DNA from: Bacteroidia bacterium
Lineage (GTDB): Bacteria > Bacteroidota > Bacteroidia > SpSt-205
Assembly (NCBI GenBank): GCA_026003235.1
Contig: BPGW01000007.1
Coordinates: 81,572-145,571, forward strand
DNA length: 64,000 nt
Reading direction: 5' to 3'
Below, piece after piece: positions 37,579-46,736 of the stretch (its first letter is position 1; each line of letters starts with the position of its first letter). The notes beneath the pieces are model-generated. The model had not been told where the DNA came from. It did not search any database and saw nothing but the letters and a program-made list of their open reading frames with translations. Both the position numbers and the translations under genes were made by a program.

Positions 37579-39163
37579 ACGTAAATAAAAGCCGTTTAGC
37601 CTGGTCTATGGAAAGATAAGGCGGTTCGGGAGCCTCCGAACCTTTTCCTTGCAGGAGTTCGGAGAGGACTTTTTCCACGGCGGCGAGCTGAAACTTACCA
37701 AAATGGGTATGTCCTCCCTCGTAACGCTGGTACTGGTACTCCCAGTAGGTCGTGAGATAGCCGGCGTAGCCATTGCTGTAACCTTGGATAACCAGGTGCT
37801 GAACCCCCAAGGGAGCCAGAAGGGGGGCAAGTCGTTCTTTCAGAAGGTGGCCTGCCATGGTGGTAGGCTCCATGGGGAGGGCCACAATAGCCAGGGAGCC
37901 TACCTGCCATAGTTGCACGGGCAGCACCTGCGGAGTCAAGGGAAGAGGAACGTACTTGCCTCGCTGACGCCCCAGCCAGTGTAGGTATTTGACCACGGGA
38001 TCGGCTGGCGGAAGGGGCAAAGTATCCCAGCGCCTCGTGCCAAAAATCCGCTTAGACACGCTCTCAATGAGCAGGGGCTTGGTGCCGTGGATGGGCGGAT
38101 CGGTAAGCCCACGCAATCGGGCCAGGATGGCTATCAGACGCACCCACTCTTGGGGAACGCCCCCACCCTCCGCCGTGCCGCCGAGGAAGGCGGGCCCTAT
38201 AGCACCCGGACCCGTGCGCCCTTTGCCCAGTCCCCGCGTGTAGGGCTCCTCCACTTGGACCGCAGAGAAGTCTACCCATCGCCACCACGAGCGAAGCACA
38301 GGCGGCAAAACCTGGCCGGATTGTTTCGCCAGATGGATGGCCATTTCCGCTTGGTAGCGACCCAGAAGACGGCGATTCTCAAAAGGGTTGGGTGTAGGGC
38401 CCCGTCGCACGCGCAAACCCGGGAAGGTAAAATGATTGGGCGTCACATCTCCAGCGGTAGTTTGCGCAAAGGCGGCCACAATGCCCTCCTCCTCGCACAG
38501 TTCGGCTGCATAACCCTTGTGATCGGAAGAGATACAGCGCGTCTCCTCTTGAATGCTGGTGGTGTGCGTGCCAAACCAGTTGATGAAGTGTCCAGCGGGC
38601 CGCACAGTAAGCTGGTACGCCGTGCGATCGACAGCCAGTTCGGGGCGATCTGTCCAAGCGGTGGGGTTTTTCAAGAACGCCGGAAGAGCCCGATTGAAGG
38701 CGAGGGGCACCTCAGGCGGAAAGGCCTCGTAAGCAAAGACAAGCTCCGCCGGCTGAAGGTGCTGGTAGGCTTTCTGGGCGGCTTCCACGACCCCGCTTAC
38801 ATATCGTTCAAAGACGCCGGCATGAAAGCCTGGGGTATTGAGGTGGTACAATAGGTGATGCGAATAGCCCCCAGGCGCTGCGTGGGTGTGGTTGGCGGTA
38901 AGCAGAAGGTGCGCAGGTTCCAGCGTGGGGAAAAGGGCCTTCAAGCGTCGGAAAGCCTCTTGCCAGAGCGCCACCGAAACAAAACAGATGTCCAGTTCCA
39001 CCCAGAAGTGAGGGCTGCCATCGCCTGCCTGCAGGCAAAAAGCCCGAGCGTAGAGTTGGGATTCCACGGTGTGCGCGACGTGCCGGGAATTTCCCCAGCC
39101 CATCAGTCCAATGCCCGGCTCAAAGTAGGTGATGAGGGCCCGAGCAGCTCCGGCTTTCCACAC
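37553..39163 (-). CDS. Neutral/alkaline ceramidase family protein
   Basis: AGAARALITYFEPGIGLMGWGNSRHVAHTVESQLYARAF...LTANHTHAAPGGYSHHLLY...GTHTTSIQEETRCISSDHKGYAAELCE...FAQTTAGDVTPN; GTG start. Confidence 0.9.
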   Translation of the reverse strand: MWKAGAARALITYFEPGIGLMGWGNSRHVAHTVESQLYARAFCLQAGDGSPHFWVELDICFVSVALWQEAFRRLKALFPTLEPAHLLLTANHTHAAPGGYSHHLLYHLNTPGFHAGVFERYVSGVVEAAQKAYQHLQPAELVFAYEAFPPEVPLAFNRALPAFLKNPTAWTDRPELAVDRTAYQLTVRPAGHFINWFGTHTTSIQEETRCISSDHKGYAAELCEEEGIVAAFAQTTAGDVTPNHFTFPGLRVRRGPTPNPFENRRLLGRYQAEMAIHLAKQSGQVLPPVLRSWWRWVDFSAVQVEEPYTRGLGKGRTGPGAIGPAFLGGTAEGGGVPQEWVRLIAILARLRGLTDPPIHGTKPLLIESVSKRIFGTRRWDTLPLPPADPVVKYLHWLGRQRGKYVPLPLTPQVLPVQLWQVGSLAIVALPMEPTTMAGHLLKERLAPLLAPLGVQHLVIQGYSNGYAGYLTTYWEYQYQRYEGGHTHFGKFQLAAVEKVLSELLQGKGSEAPEPPYLSIDQAKRLLFTYEVARSVR

Positions 39164-39167
39164 CCCA

Positions 39168-39175
39168 CAAATCTA
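39168..39175 (-). promoter_or_regulatory. -7 element TAGATTTG, 4 nt before GTG start of ceramidase
   Basis: Reverse strand TAGATTTG-TGGG-GTG. Confidence 0.55.
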
Positions 39176-39202
39176 CGAGGCTGGATATGCGTTTAAGAGG
39201 GG

Positions 39203-39210
39203 TACCTTTG
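39203..39210 (+). promoter_or_regulatory. -7 element TACCTTTG 8 nt upstream of mfd ATG
   Basis: TACCTTTG-CCTGTCGT-ATG. Confidence 0.55.
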
Positions 39211-39218
39211 CCTGTCGT

Positions 39219-42200
39219 ATGGAATCCGCCGAGGCCAGTGTTTGGAAGGCATTGGGGGCCCCTTATCAGGACCGCCTTCAGGAGGTGTGGGAGGCGCCCC
39301 GGCCGCTGCATATAGTCGGCCTCAAGGGGGGAGCTCGCGCTTTTTGGGCCGCCGCCTTGTACAAGACCGCCCGCCGCCCTACGCTCTTTCTGCTGGCCGA
39401 TGAAGAAGCCGCCCAAAAACTGGCCAGTGATTTGCGCTGGCTCTTAGGGTCAGAAGAGCGCATAGCCTTCCTTCCCTCTCGCAGCGAAGCCTCACCTACC
39501 CGCCAGCACCTCAGGCAGTTGGAGCAGACTTTTCTCCTAAGCCAATGGCTGGAAGGTGGAGCTCAGGCCTTGTGCGCCCCTGTAGAAGTGCTAAGGGAAC
39601 CCTTTCCTCATCCCGCCCGGTGGACCCAACACCGGCTGCGTCTTGAGGTAGGAAGCACGCTGGAGAGAGATTTCCTGCTGGAGCTGCTGACGGTGTACGA
39701 GTTCACCGAAACCGACAAGGTGAATAGCCCTGGGGAGTTTGCCTGGCGAGGCGGCGTGGTGGATGTATTTAGCTATGCGTATCCCCAGCCCCTCCGCTTG
39801 CGCCTGGAAGGAGAGACCCTCACCCACATTCAGTTTTTCTCCGTAGAGACCCAGCTTTCTCAAGGCGACCTGACTGAAGCGTGGCTTTTGCCCGCCCCCT
39901 CTTATCTTGAAGAGCCGCCCAGCGCCTCCCTTCTTGACTTCCTCACCGAGACAAGCCTCCTTGTCTTGGTAGAAGGGCAAGCCTGCCTGGCCCGGATCCA
40001 ACGACACCCCTCCGAGTCGCTGGTAGAACGCTTCCTTCAGGAGGCCCACAAAGCCATTGAACTGGGCCACGAACCTGCCGTCCCCCCTGCTGCCCGAATT
40101 GAGCATCTTACCCATCCCCAGCCCAGCTTCTCGTCTAACCTGGCTCTTTTGCACGACCACCTGCGCCAACTGCCTGTGGAAAGGCTCTACCTCGTTACCG
40201 AGCATCCCCGCCAGCAACTGCGCCTGGAACGGCTCCTGGAGCCGGCCTGCTTGCCTTACCTGGTCACTTACCTCCTGGGAAACTTCTCAGAAGGCTTCTA
40301 CGATCCCGCCCGGAAGGAGGCCTTCTACACCGACCACCAGATCTTCCGTCGGACGTACGCCCCTTCTGTGCACCGCAGCTTCCGCCGCAGTGAAGCGCTG
40401 GTCCTGCGAGAACTCTACGAGCTCAAGGCAGGGGATATAGTCGTGCATCGCCGCTATGGCATCGCAAGGTTTGGGGGGCTGGTGACCATACCCCATACCG
40501 ACCCTCCCCAAGAAGGCGTCAAACTCTACTTTGCGGACGACGCCGTCTTGTATGTACCTGTAACGCAGCTTCAGGAGATAGGTCGCTATAGGGCCCCGAC
40601 GGACGAGCCTCCTCGCCTGAGTCGGCTGGGCGCATCAGACTGGCAACGCACCACCGAACGCGTGCGAAAAAGGCTGCACGAATTGGCCGTGGATCTGGTG
40701 CGGTTGTATGCGCGGCGGCGCCTTCTGCCAGGCTATGCCTTTGGCCCCGACACGCTACAACAGCTGGCCATGGAGAGCCGCTTCCCCTACGAGGAGACCC
40801 CCGACCAGCTCCAGGCTACGCAGGAAATCAAAAAAGCCATGGAAAGCCCCCATCCTATGGACCACCTGCTGTGTGGGGACGTGGGCTTTGGCAAGACCGA
40901 AGTAGCGCTGCGAGCCGCCTTCAAAGCTACCCAGGAAGGCAAGCAGGTGGCGCTGCTGGCCCCCACCACCGTCTTGGTGATGCAGCACCTACGCACCTTT
41001 GAGGCCAGACTGGAAGGGTTTCCTGTCCGTATAGCCGCCCTAAGCCGCCTCCAAACGGCCCGCCAGCAAAAAGAAATCCTTCAGCAGCTTGCCAAGGGCG
41101 AAATAGACATCCTGATTGGCACCCACCGCCTTCTATCGGACGATGTGCAGTTTCGCGACCTGGGCCTTCTCATCATTGACGAAGAGCACAAGTTCGGTGT
41201 GATGGCCAAGGAAAAGCTCCGGGAACGCTACCCTACCGTAGACACCCTCTCCATGAGCGCTACGCCGATTCCCCGCACGCTGCAGATGGCCCTGAGTGGG
41301 ATACGGGACATCTCGCTCATCACGACCCCTCCTCCCAACCGCCTGCCTGTCCAGACGTACGTAAAGCCCTTCTCTTGGGAGCTTGTCCAAGAGGCCTTGA
41401 CCCGCGAACTGGACCGAGGGGGCCAGGCGTTTTTCGTGCACAATAACATTGCCGAGCTGCCTGGACTGACCCATAAGCTCCAATCGCTCCTCCCCCAAGC
41501 CGAGATCGCTTTCGTGCACGCTCGCATGCCAAGCCGCCAAGTAGAAGACCTCCTGCTGGCCTTTATCTATCAGCAAATAGACGTTTTGGTCACCACGAAC
41601 TTGGTTGAGTCGGGGTTAGACATCCCTAACGCCAACACCATTTTGGTGCACCATGCGCACCGCTTTGGGCTAAGTGACCTTCATCAGTTGAGGGGCCGGG
41701 TGGGCCGCAGCGGCCGCCAGGCCTACTGTTATTTCCTCGTGCCGGGACTCCATCACCTAAGCCCGGAGGCTTTGCGGCGCCTCCAAGCCCTGGAAGAGTT
41801 CACCGACCTGGGGAGCGGGTTCCAGATTGCCTTGCGAGACCTGGAGATCCGGGGGGCAGGGAATTTCTTTGGGCGCGAGCAGAGCGGCTTCATAGCCGAC
41901 ATTGGGTACGACTTGTACCAGCAATTCCTGGAGGAAGCCATCGCCCGTATCCAAGAAGAGGAAGGGCTAACCCTCCCCGCCCGAGCGCCTTCTACCCCTC
42001 CCGCGGTGTGCAGCATAGAAGTAGACTGGGAGGCGCGCTTGCCGGAGAGCTGGATTCCGTACCCGGCCACCCGACTGGAGGTCTACCAGCGCTTCAGCCA
42101 AGTGCGCAACGAAGAGGAGCTCAAGGCCTTCCTGCGGGAGCTGTTAGACCGGTTTGGTTCTCTCCCGCCTCAGGTCCTCCTTCTGGCGGATGTCCTGCGC

Positions 42201-42482
42201 CTGCGCTGGATAGGGGAAGCGCTGGGCCTGCCTTTCCTCCGCGTGCGCAAGCAGAAGGCCCGCTTTTCCCTGGGGGCTGAGACAAACCTCTCCTCCTTGT
42301 TGACTTACCTGGAATCGCTGCGTCCCCGCTACACTTACCACCTGGCCCCAGACGGAGAACGGCTGGAAGTCCACCTTTCGCCCATCGCTTCAGCCAAAGA
42401 ACTTCTGGCCCTTCTTGAGGGCCTCAAGGAAGCCCTCCAACCGCAAACTGCCCATGATTTGGGTCCTGTACGGAACGGATAG
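39219..42482 (+). CDS. mfd: Transcription-repair coupling factor
   Basis: GDIVVHRRYGIARFGGL (RID); DHLLCGDVGFGKTEVALRAAF; IIDEEHKFGV; LSMSATPIPRTLQMALSGIRDISLITTPP; HQLRGRVGRSGRQAYCYFL. Confidence 0.98.
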   Translation: MESAEASVWKALGAPYQDRLQEVWEAPRPLHIVGLKGGARAFWAAALYKTARRPTLFLLADEEAAQKLASDLRWLLGSEERIAFLPSRSEASPTRQHLRQLEQTFLLSQWLEGGAQALCAPVEVLREPFPHPARWTQHRLRLEVGSTLERDFLLELLTVYEFTETDKVNSPGEFAWRGGVVDVFSYAYPQPLRLRLEGETLTHIQFFSVETQLSQGDLTEAWLLPAPSYLEEPPSASLLDFLTETSLLVLVEGQACLARIQRHPSESLVERFLQEAHKAIELGHEPAVPPAARIEHLTHPQPSFSSNLALLHDHLRQLPVERLYLVTEHPRQQLRLERLLEPACLPYLVTYLLGNFSEGFYDPARKEAFYTDHQIFRRTYAPSVHRSFRRSEALVLRELYELKAGDIVVHRRYGIARFGGLVTIPHTDPPQEGVKLYFADDAVLYVPVTQLQEIGRYRAPTDEPPRLSRLGASDWQRTTERVRKRLHELAVDLVRLYARRRLLPGYAFGPDTLQQLAMESRFPYEETPDQLQATQEIKKAMESPHPMDHLLCGDVGFGKTEVALRAAFKATQEGKQVALLAPTTVLVMQHLRTFEARLEGFPVRIAALSRLQTARQQKEILQQLAKGEIDILIGTHRLLSDDVQFRDLGLLIIDEEHKFGVMAKEKLRERYPTVDTLSMSATPIPRTLQMALSGIRDISLITTPPPNRLPVQTYVKPFSWELVQEALTRELDRGGQAFFVHNNIAELPGLTHKLQSLLPQAEIAFVHARMPSRQVEDLLLAFIYQQIDVLVTTNLVESGLDIPNANTILVHHAHRFGLSDLHQLRGRVGRSGRQAYCYFLVPGLHHLSPEALRRLQALEEFTDLGSGFQIALRDLEIRGAGNFFGREQSGFIADIGYDLYQQFLEEAIARIQEEEGLTLPARAPSTPPAVCSIEVDWEARLPESWIPYPATRLEVYQRFSQVRNEEELKAFLRELLDRFGSLPPQVLLLADVLRLRWIGEALGLPFLRVRKQKARFSLGAETNLSSLLTYLESLRPRYTYHLAPDGERLEVHLSPIASAKELLALLEGLKEALQPQTAHDLGPVRNG

Positions 42483-43452
42483 CTACCGCCGCACCGAACG
42501 GCGCAAAGCCCTTCTGGCTGAACTGCTGGGGAATGCTCCGGTAGAGTTTGCCCTCACCGTCTGGCAAGGCAAGGACCTCTCCGAAGCGCGGCTAAGCGAG
42601 CTGTATGAGCTCCCCTTCCTGGTGCCCCACAAAGTCGTCCTCCTCACCGAAGCCGAAGCCCTTACCAAGCCTGTTCGGGAAGCTCTCAAAAAGTACCTTG
42701 CACGCCCGGCTGCCCACACCCACCTGATACTGGAGTTCAACCAAGACACCAAGCCCCCTCTACCTGAAACCGCTGGGCTTACGTGGGAAGCGTATGCCCC
42801 CTTGCGTCCGGCGCAGGTGGCCGACTGGGTGGCCGAAAAAGCCCGTCAGATGGGCCTTTCCCTGCAAGCCGAAGCTATCCCCTTACTCCTGGAGACGGTG
42901 GGCACAGACCTTCATGCGCTGCACCAAAGCCTGGCCCTTCTGGCGGTGTATACGCTGGCTTCTCCTGAGAAGGTGCTCACAGCGGCCGAGGTGAGCCAGG
43001 CCCTCGGCCTGAACCCCCACTACACCGTATACCAGCTTGTGGAGGCGCTGGCAGAAGCCGATCTGCGCCGTGTGCTCCAGATTCTGGGCCGCTTTGCGGA
43101 AGACACCCGTACCTACCCCTGGGCCCAAGTCCTGTGGCACTTGCGGCAATTTTTCCAGAACCTGGCCCGGTTATACCTGAAGTTCCCGCAAAAACCCGAC
43201 GCCGCCACCCTCCAGAAGGAGCTTGACTTTCGCTACCCTTTTCAAGTGCGGCCTTATGAGAAAGCCTGGTCCCGCTACTCGCTCTCGCGGTGCCGGGAAG
43301 CGCTCCGGATCCTGTACCGGTCCGAAGCCCAAAGCAAAGGCGTGCTTCCTGGCCGCCTCACCGAAAGCGAACTGCTCCTGGCAACCGGGATAGCGCTGGT
43401 GTCCTACCTTCAAAAAGCGCAAGCCCAGGCGGCCCAAGCTCCCACCCCTTGA
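42454..43452 (+). CDS. holA: DNA polymerase III delta subunit
   Basis: MIWVLYGTDSYRRTERRKALLAELLG...ELPFLVPHKVVLLTEAEAL...YLARPAAHTHLILEF; C-terminal LTESELLLATGIALV. Confidence 0.88.
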   Translation: MIWVLYGTDSYRRTERRKALLAELLGNAPVEFALTVWQGKDLSEARLSELYELPFLVPHKVVLLTEAEALTKPVREALKKYLARPAAHTHLILEFNQDTKPPLPETAGLTWEAYAPLRPAQVADWVAEKARQMGLSLQAEAIPLLLETVGTDLHALHQSLALLAVYTLASPEKVLTAAEVSQALGLNPHYTVYQLVEALAEADLRRVLQILGRFAEDTRTYPWAQVLWHLRQFFQNLARLYLKFPQKPDAATLQKELDFRYPFQVRPYEKAWSRYSLSRCREALRILYRSEAQSKGVLPGRLTESELLLATGIALVSYLQKAQAQAAQAPTP

Positions 43453-43454
43453 CC

Positions 43455-43748
43455 TCAGGAGCGGATGGTCTCCTTATACCGGGTGAGTTGGCGACGCATG
43501 GCCGCCAAAGCCGCATCAAAAGCCTCCTGGAAGTTATCTCCCCGCTCTTCCACGATGAGGGTCTCGCCCGGCACCTGCACCCGCAAGCGAACCTGATGGG
43601 TGGGGCTTTTCGCACCCAGTTCGTGCAGGTACAGGTCAGCGCTTACGATGAACGCAAAATCCGAGAGAAGCCGTTGCATACGGTCTTCTACATACGCCGT
43701 GAAGGCCGAACTGACCTTCACGCTGCCAGCATGCACTTCGTACCGCAT
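43455..43748 (-). CDS. hpf: Ribosome hibernation promoting factor (short HPF/RaiA family)
   Basis: SVKVSSAFTAYVEDRMQRLLSDFAFIVSADLYLHELG...VRLRVQVPGETLIVEERGDNFQEAFDAALAAMRRQLTRYKE. Confidence 0.9.
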   Translation of the reverse strand: MRYEVHAGSVKVSSAFTAYVEDRMQRLLSDFAFIVSADLYLHELGAKSPTHQVRLRVQVPGETLIVEERGDNFQEAFDAALAAMRRQLTRYKETIRS

Positions 43749-43786
43749 AGGAGTTAAAGCAAAGGTAAAGAACTCCGCCGGAAGCG

Positions 43787-44695
43787 CTACTTTTCCTGGG
43801 AAGCAGACAAGAGTACGGAGCGATAGAGGCTGTAGTTGACTTCAAAGCCCACGAGAAGCACCAGCGAAAGCCAGTAGAACCACACCATAAGCGCAATGAC
43901 GGCGGCGATGCTCCCGTAAAACCGACTGAAGTTAGCCACGGCCAGGAAGTACCACGAAAGGAGTTTCATGGCGGCCCCCAGCAGAAACGTAGCCACAACC
44001 GCCCCCGGTGAAATCCAGTAGGGAAGCGGCCTACGAGGTAGACCTGCCCGGTAAATGAGCTCTACCGCCCCACATACCACCCCAAAAAGCAGCAAAAACT
44101 TGACCAGCCCCACCAACGGATGAAAAAGAGAACCCAGCGGGGACTCAGCCCCCCCCATCCAAGCCAGAAGGTGTTTGTCCCGAACAAAGGAAAAGGCCAG
44201 GTTCGCCAAAATAAGCAGCAGCAGCACCCCCACCAAGCCAAGGGCACGCAACCACAAAACCCAAAAGGGAAGCTTAGGCATGCCGTCGTGAAAAAAGGCT
44301 CGCAGCATGGTAAGCATCCCTTGCCAAAGCGAATACAGCGCCAGAAAAAGGGAAAAAGAGAGGAGGGTAAAGTTACGCTTCTGGTAAATGCCTTCAAAAA
44401 CTACATCGTGCACCAGCTGGTAAGCTGGCGGGGGTAAGATTTGTCCAAGCTGCTGCTGAAAAAGCCGTTCAAAGTCCTCAAAGGGCAGATAGCTAATCAG
44501 CATGAGGGCAAAAAGAAGGCCAGGGAAAAGGGCAAAAAAGAAACTAAAGGCCATAGCCCCCCCGCGTATAGTGAACATCGGGTGAGTGAGATTTTCCCAA
44601 AACAAGGCCAGAACGGCACCGATGCGTACGTTAGGAAAGCCCGGCAGGCGCAGAGCGCCGAGTTTAGCGAGAAGTCGCCGCCAAAAGGGCTGCAT
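43787..44695 (-). CDS. YihY/BrkB family membrane protein
   Basis: GGAMAFSFFFALFPGLLFAL...WQGMLTMLRAFF...SPGAVVATFLLGAAMKLLSWYF...FYGSIAAVIALMVWFYWLSLVLLVGFEVNYSL. Confidence 0.92.
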   Translation of the reverse strand: MQPFWRRLLAKLGALRLPGFPNVRIGAVLALFWENLTHPMFTIRGGAMAFSFFFALFPGLLFALMLISYLPFEDFERLFQQQLGQILPPPAYQLVHDVVFEGIYQKRNFTLLSFSLFLALYSLWQGMLTMLRAFFHDGMPKLPFWVLWLRALGLVGVLLLLILANLAFSFVRDKHLLAWMGGAESPLGSLFHPLVGLVKFLLLFGVVCGAVELIYRAGLPRRPLPYWISPGAVVATFLLGAAMKLLSWYFLAVANFSRFYGSIAAVIALMVWFYWLSLVLLVGFEVNYSLYRSVLLSASQEK

Positions 44696-45110
44696 AGAAC
44701 GCCTCAGGAGGGTTGCAGGGGCGCCAGGTAGCTCGCTGAATAAATACCAGCACCACTTCCGCTTCGGCCAGAAGATCCGCTTCCCGGTAGATGCGATGCA
44801 GAAAGACCAGCTTACGGCTGGGTGGCTCTTTCAGCCAAGTCAAGATCCGTATCTCGTCATCATACCGGGCCGGACGATGGTAGGTGATGCTGAAGTGCCG
44901 CACAGGCAGCAGAACCCCCATTTCTGCCTCCATCTGCGCATAACTCAACCCAAACCGCCGAATCCATTCCGTACGAGCTATCTCACACCACACCGCATAG
45001 TGGGCATAATACACCACCCCCATTTGATCGGTCTCCGCATACCGCACGCGCAGGCGAGTCTCATGCGGAACCTGCCAGATGTGCGGCGCTATTTCTTCTG
45101 GCTTAGCCAT
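44664..45110 (-). CDS. Acyl-CoA thioesterase (YbgC/4HBT hotdog family)
   Basis: ETRLRVRYAETDQMGVVYYAHYAVWCEIARTEWIRRFGLSYAQMEAE. Confidence 0.93.
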   Translation of the reverse strand: MAKPEEIAPHIWQVPHETRLRVRYAETDQMGVVYYAHYAVWCEIARTEWIRRFGLSYAQMEAEMGVLLPVRHFSITYHRPARYDDEIRILTWLKEPPSRKLVFLHRIYREADLLAEAEVVLVFIQRATWRPCNPPEAFYAALLAATSR

Positions 45111-46156
45111 CGTGTAAGGACTTGTTGGTATCGGCGAGCTTTTACCAGATGCTCCGCGTAGGTTTCAGAAAAATCATGGTAGCCGGAGTTGTCCGGGCGG
45201 GCACAAAAGTACAGGTAGGGGCTGGGTGTGTAGTTCAGCACGGCTTCTATGGCTTCGCGGGAGGGGTTGCCAATGGGGCCAGGGGGAAGGCCTTTCCGCT
45301 TATAGGTGTTGTAGGGCGAGTCTTTCTCCAGCATGCGATGCGTAACCCGCTGCGCAGTAAAGTCGCCTACCGCATAAATCACGGTAGGATCGGCTTGCAG
45401 AGGCATACCCAGCCGAAGGCGATTGAGATACACACTGGCGATAAGAGGCCATTCGCTTTTGCGGTAGCTTTCGTGCTCTACGATGGAAGCAAGGATACCT
45501 ACCTCAATAGGGGTCAGCCCCAGCGCTTCGGCCCGCTTGCGCCGGTCAGCGTTCCAAAAATTTTGATAAGCCTGGTACAGGCGCTGAAACAGGTGGGCAG
45601 GCGGCACGGTCCAATACACCTCGTACACATCGGGCAAAAACACCAGGAGCCAGGTGTGGCGGTCAAAGCCCCATTCCTGCCAGGGGTAAGACTGGAAAGC
45701 CAGCGCCCACGATAGCGAATCGTGAGCGAGCGTGCGACCTAAAAACCCCGCCAGATGGGCAGGGCTGCGCTGGGGTCGCAGGTAAAAGCGAAAAGGTTTC
45801 TGCAGGCCCTTTCGCAGGCGGTTCCACACGACGAAGGCCCGTTCGCCAGGACGCACCTGGTATTCGCCGGCCAGCAGCCGCCCTCCCCACCGAACCCACC
45901 AATGCCAAAGGGTGTAGCGGGGGAAAAGCGCGGCCAGCTCGCTTCGCCAGGCCTCTCGCTTCTGAGGCTCCAGCGGCAAGCGAAGGGTCTGCTCTTGCGT
46001 AGTGCGCACCTGAGCCGTGAACTGCAGGAGCAGGCCTGTCAGCCCCAGCAGGGAAACCGCCGCTATCCCTAACCGCAGGCGGCGACTCTGTAGGAGCCTT
46101 GCCCCAGCGCGGAGAGAGGGTTTCTTGCGCTTTTTACCACCAGGCTTGCGAGCCAT
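45089..46156 (-). CDS. mltG: Endolytic transglycosylase MltG
   Basis: LTPIEVGILASIVEHESYRKSEWPLIASVYLNRLRLGMPLQADPTVIYAVGDF...SPYNTYKRKGLPPGPIGNPSREAIEAVLN...YLYFCARPDNSGYHDFSETYAEH. Confidence 0.95.
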   Translation of the reverse strand: MARKPGGKKRKKPSLRAGARLLQSRRLRLGIAAVSLLGLTGLLLQFTAQVRTTQEQTLRLPLEPQKREAWRSELAALFPRYTLWHWWVRWGGRLLAGEYQVRPGERAFVVWNRLRKGLQKPFRFYLRPQRSPAHLAGFLGRTLAHDSLSWALAFQSYPWQEWGFDRHTWLLVFLPDVYEVYWTVPPAHLFQRLYQAYQNFWNADRRKRAEALGLTPIEVGILASIVEHESYRKSEWPLIASVYLNRLRLGMPLQADPTVIYAVGDFTAQRVTHRMLEKDSPYNTYKRKGLPPGPIGNPSREAIEAVLNYTPSPYLYFCARPDNSGYHDFSETYAEHLVKARRYQQVLTRWLSQKK

Positions 46157-46733
46157 GATCGGCCTGTTTTGCCAAGAGGAAACGATAGACCTGCCCGTAC
46201 GAAGCCTGTAAAGCGGTGGGCAACGGCTCCTCCAGGGAAGGCCAGCGCTGGCGCACGACCAATTCGGCCCATTCGCGGGGAGAAAGCTCCTCCACAAGAC
46301 GCCGATAGAGGTACCGACTGGCCGCCCCTACCCCATACACCGGCAGGTCTTCCGCTCCCCGGAAAGGTATCGCATTCAAATAGTAGGTGAGCACCCGGTC
46401 CTGCCCCCACAAAGGCTCCAACAGCGCTCCCACAAGCTTGACAAGCCACGAAGGGGTATCCTCCGAAAAAAACATGTACCGCGCCGTAAGCTCAGCTAAG
46501 GAAGGCTTCTCAGCCCGAAGGGTACGGGTGCTGTACCACGCAAAAGCCTCACGGAGGGGTAAAGGCTGCTGCTGCTCTGACAACCACTTCCACTGGTAAG
46601 GCTGCCCGGAAAACGCCGCCTCAAGGACCGGCCGAGGGGGAAAAGGAATCCAGCGCAAGCTCGCAAGCCCTACCACCCCCAAGAAAAGAACCAGCGCCCC
46701 CAGGTTCAGTAGCTTGCGCAGGAGCCAACCCAT
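46134..46733 (-). CDS. GT51/MtgA-like membrane protein apparently lacking the catalytic segment
   Basis: MGWLLRKLLNLGALVLFLGVVGLASLRWIPFPPRPVLEAAFSGQPYQWKWLS resembles MtgA N-terminus; WGQDRVLTYYLNAIPFR...VYGVGAASRYLYRRLVEELSPREWAELVVRQRWP resembles GT51 C-terminal part; no EDxxFxxHxG or QQxxKN motif. Confidence 0.65.
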   Translation of the reverse strand: MGWLLRKLLNLGALVLFLGVVGLASLRWIPFPPRPVLEAAFSGQPYQWKWLSEQQQPLPLREAFAWYSTRTLRAEKPSLAELTARYMFFSEDTPSWLVKLVGALLEPLWGQDRVLTYYLNAIPFRGAEDLPVYGVGAASRYLYRRLVEELSPREWAELVVRQRWPSLEEPLPTALQASYGQVYRFLLAKQADHGSQAWW

Positions 46734-46736
46734 ACC

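Noticed and set aside
38087-38854. 255-aa + strand ORF
   Set aside because: Antisense to the ceramidase gene; no recognisable motif.
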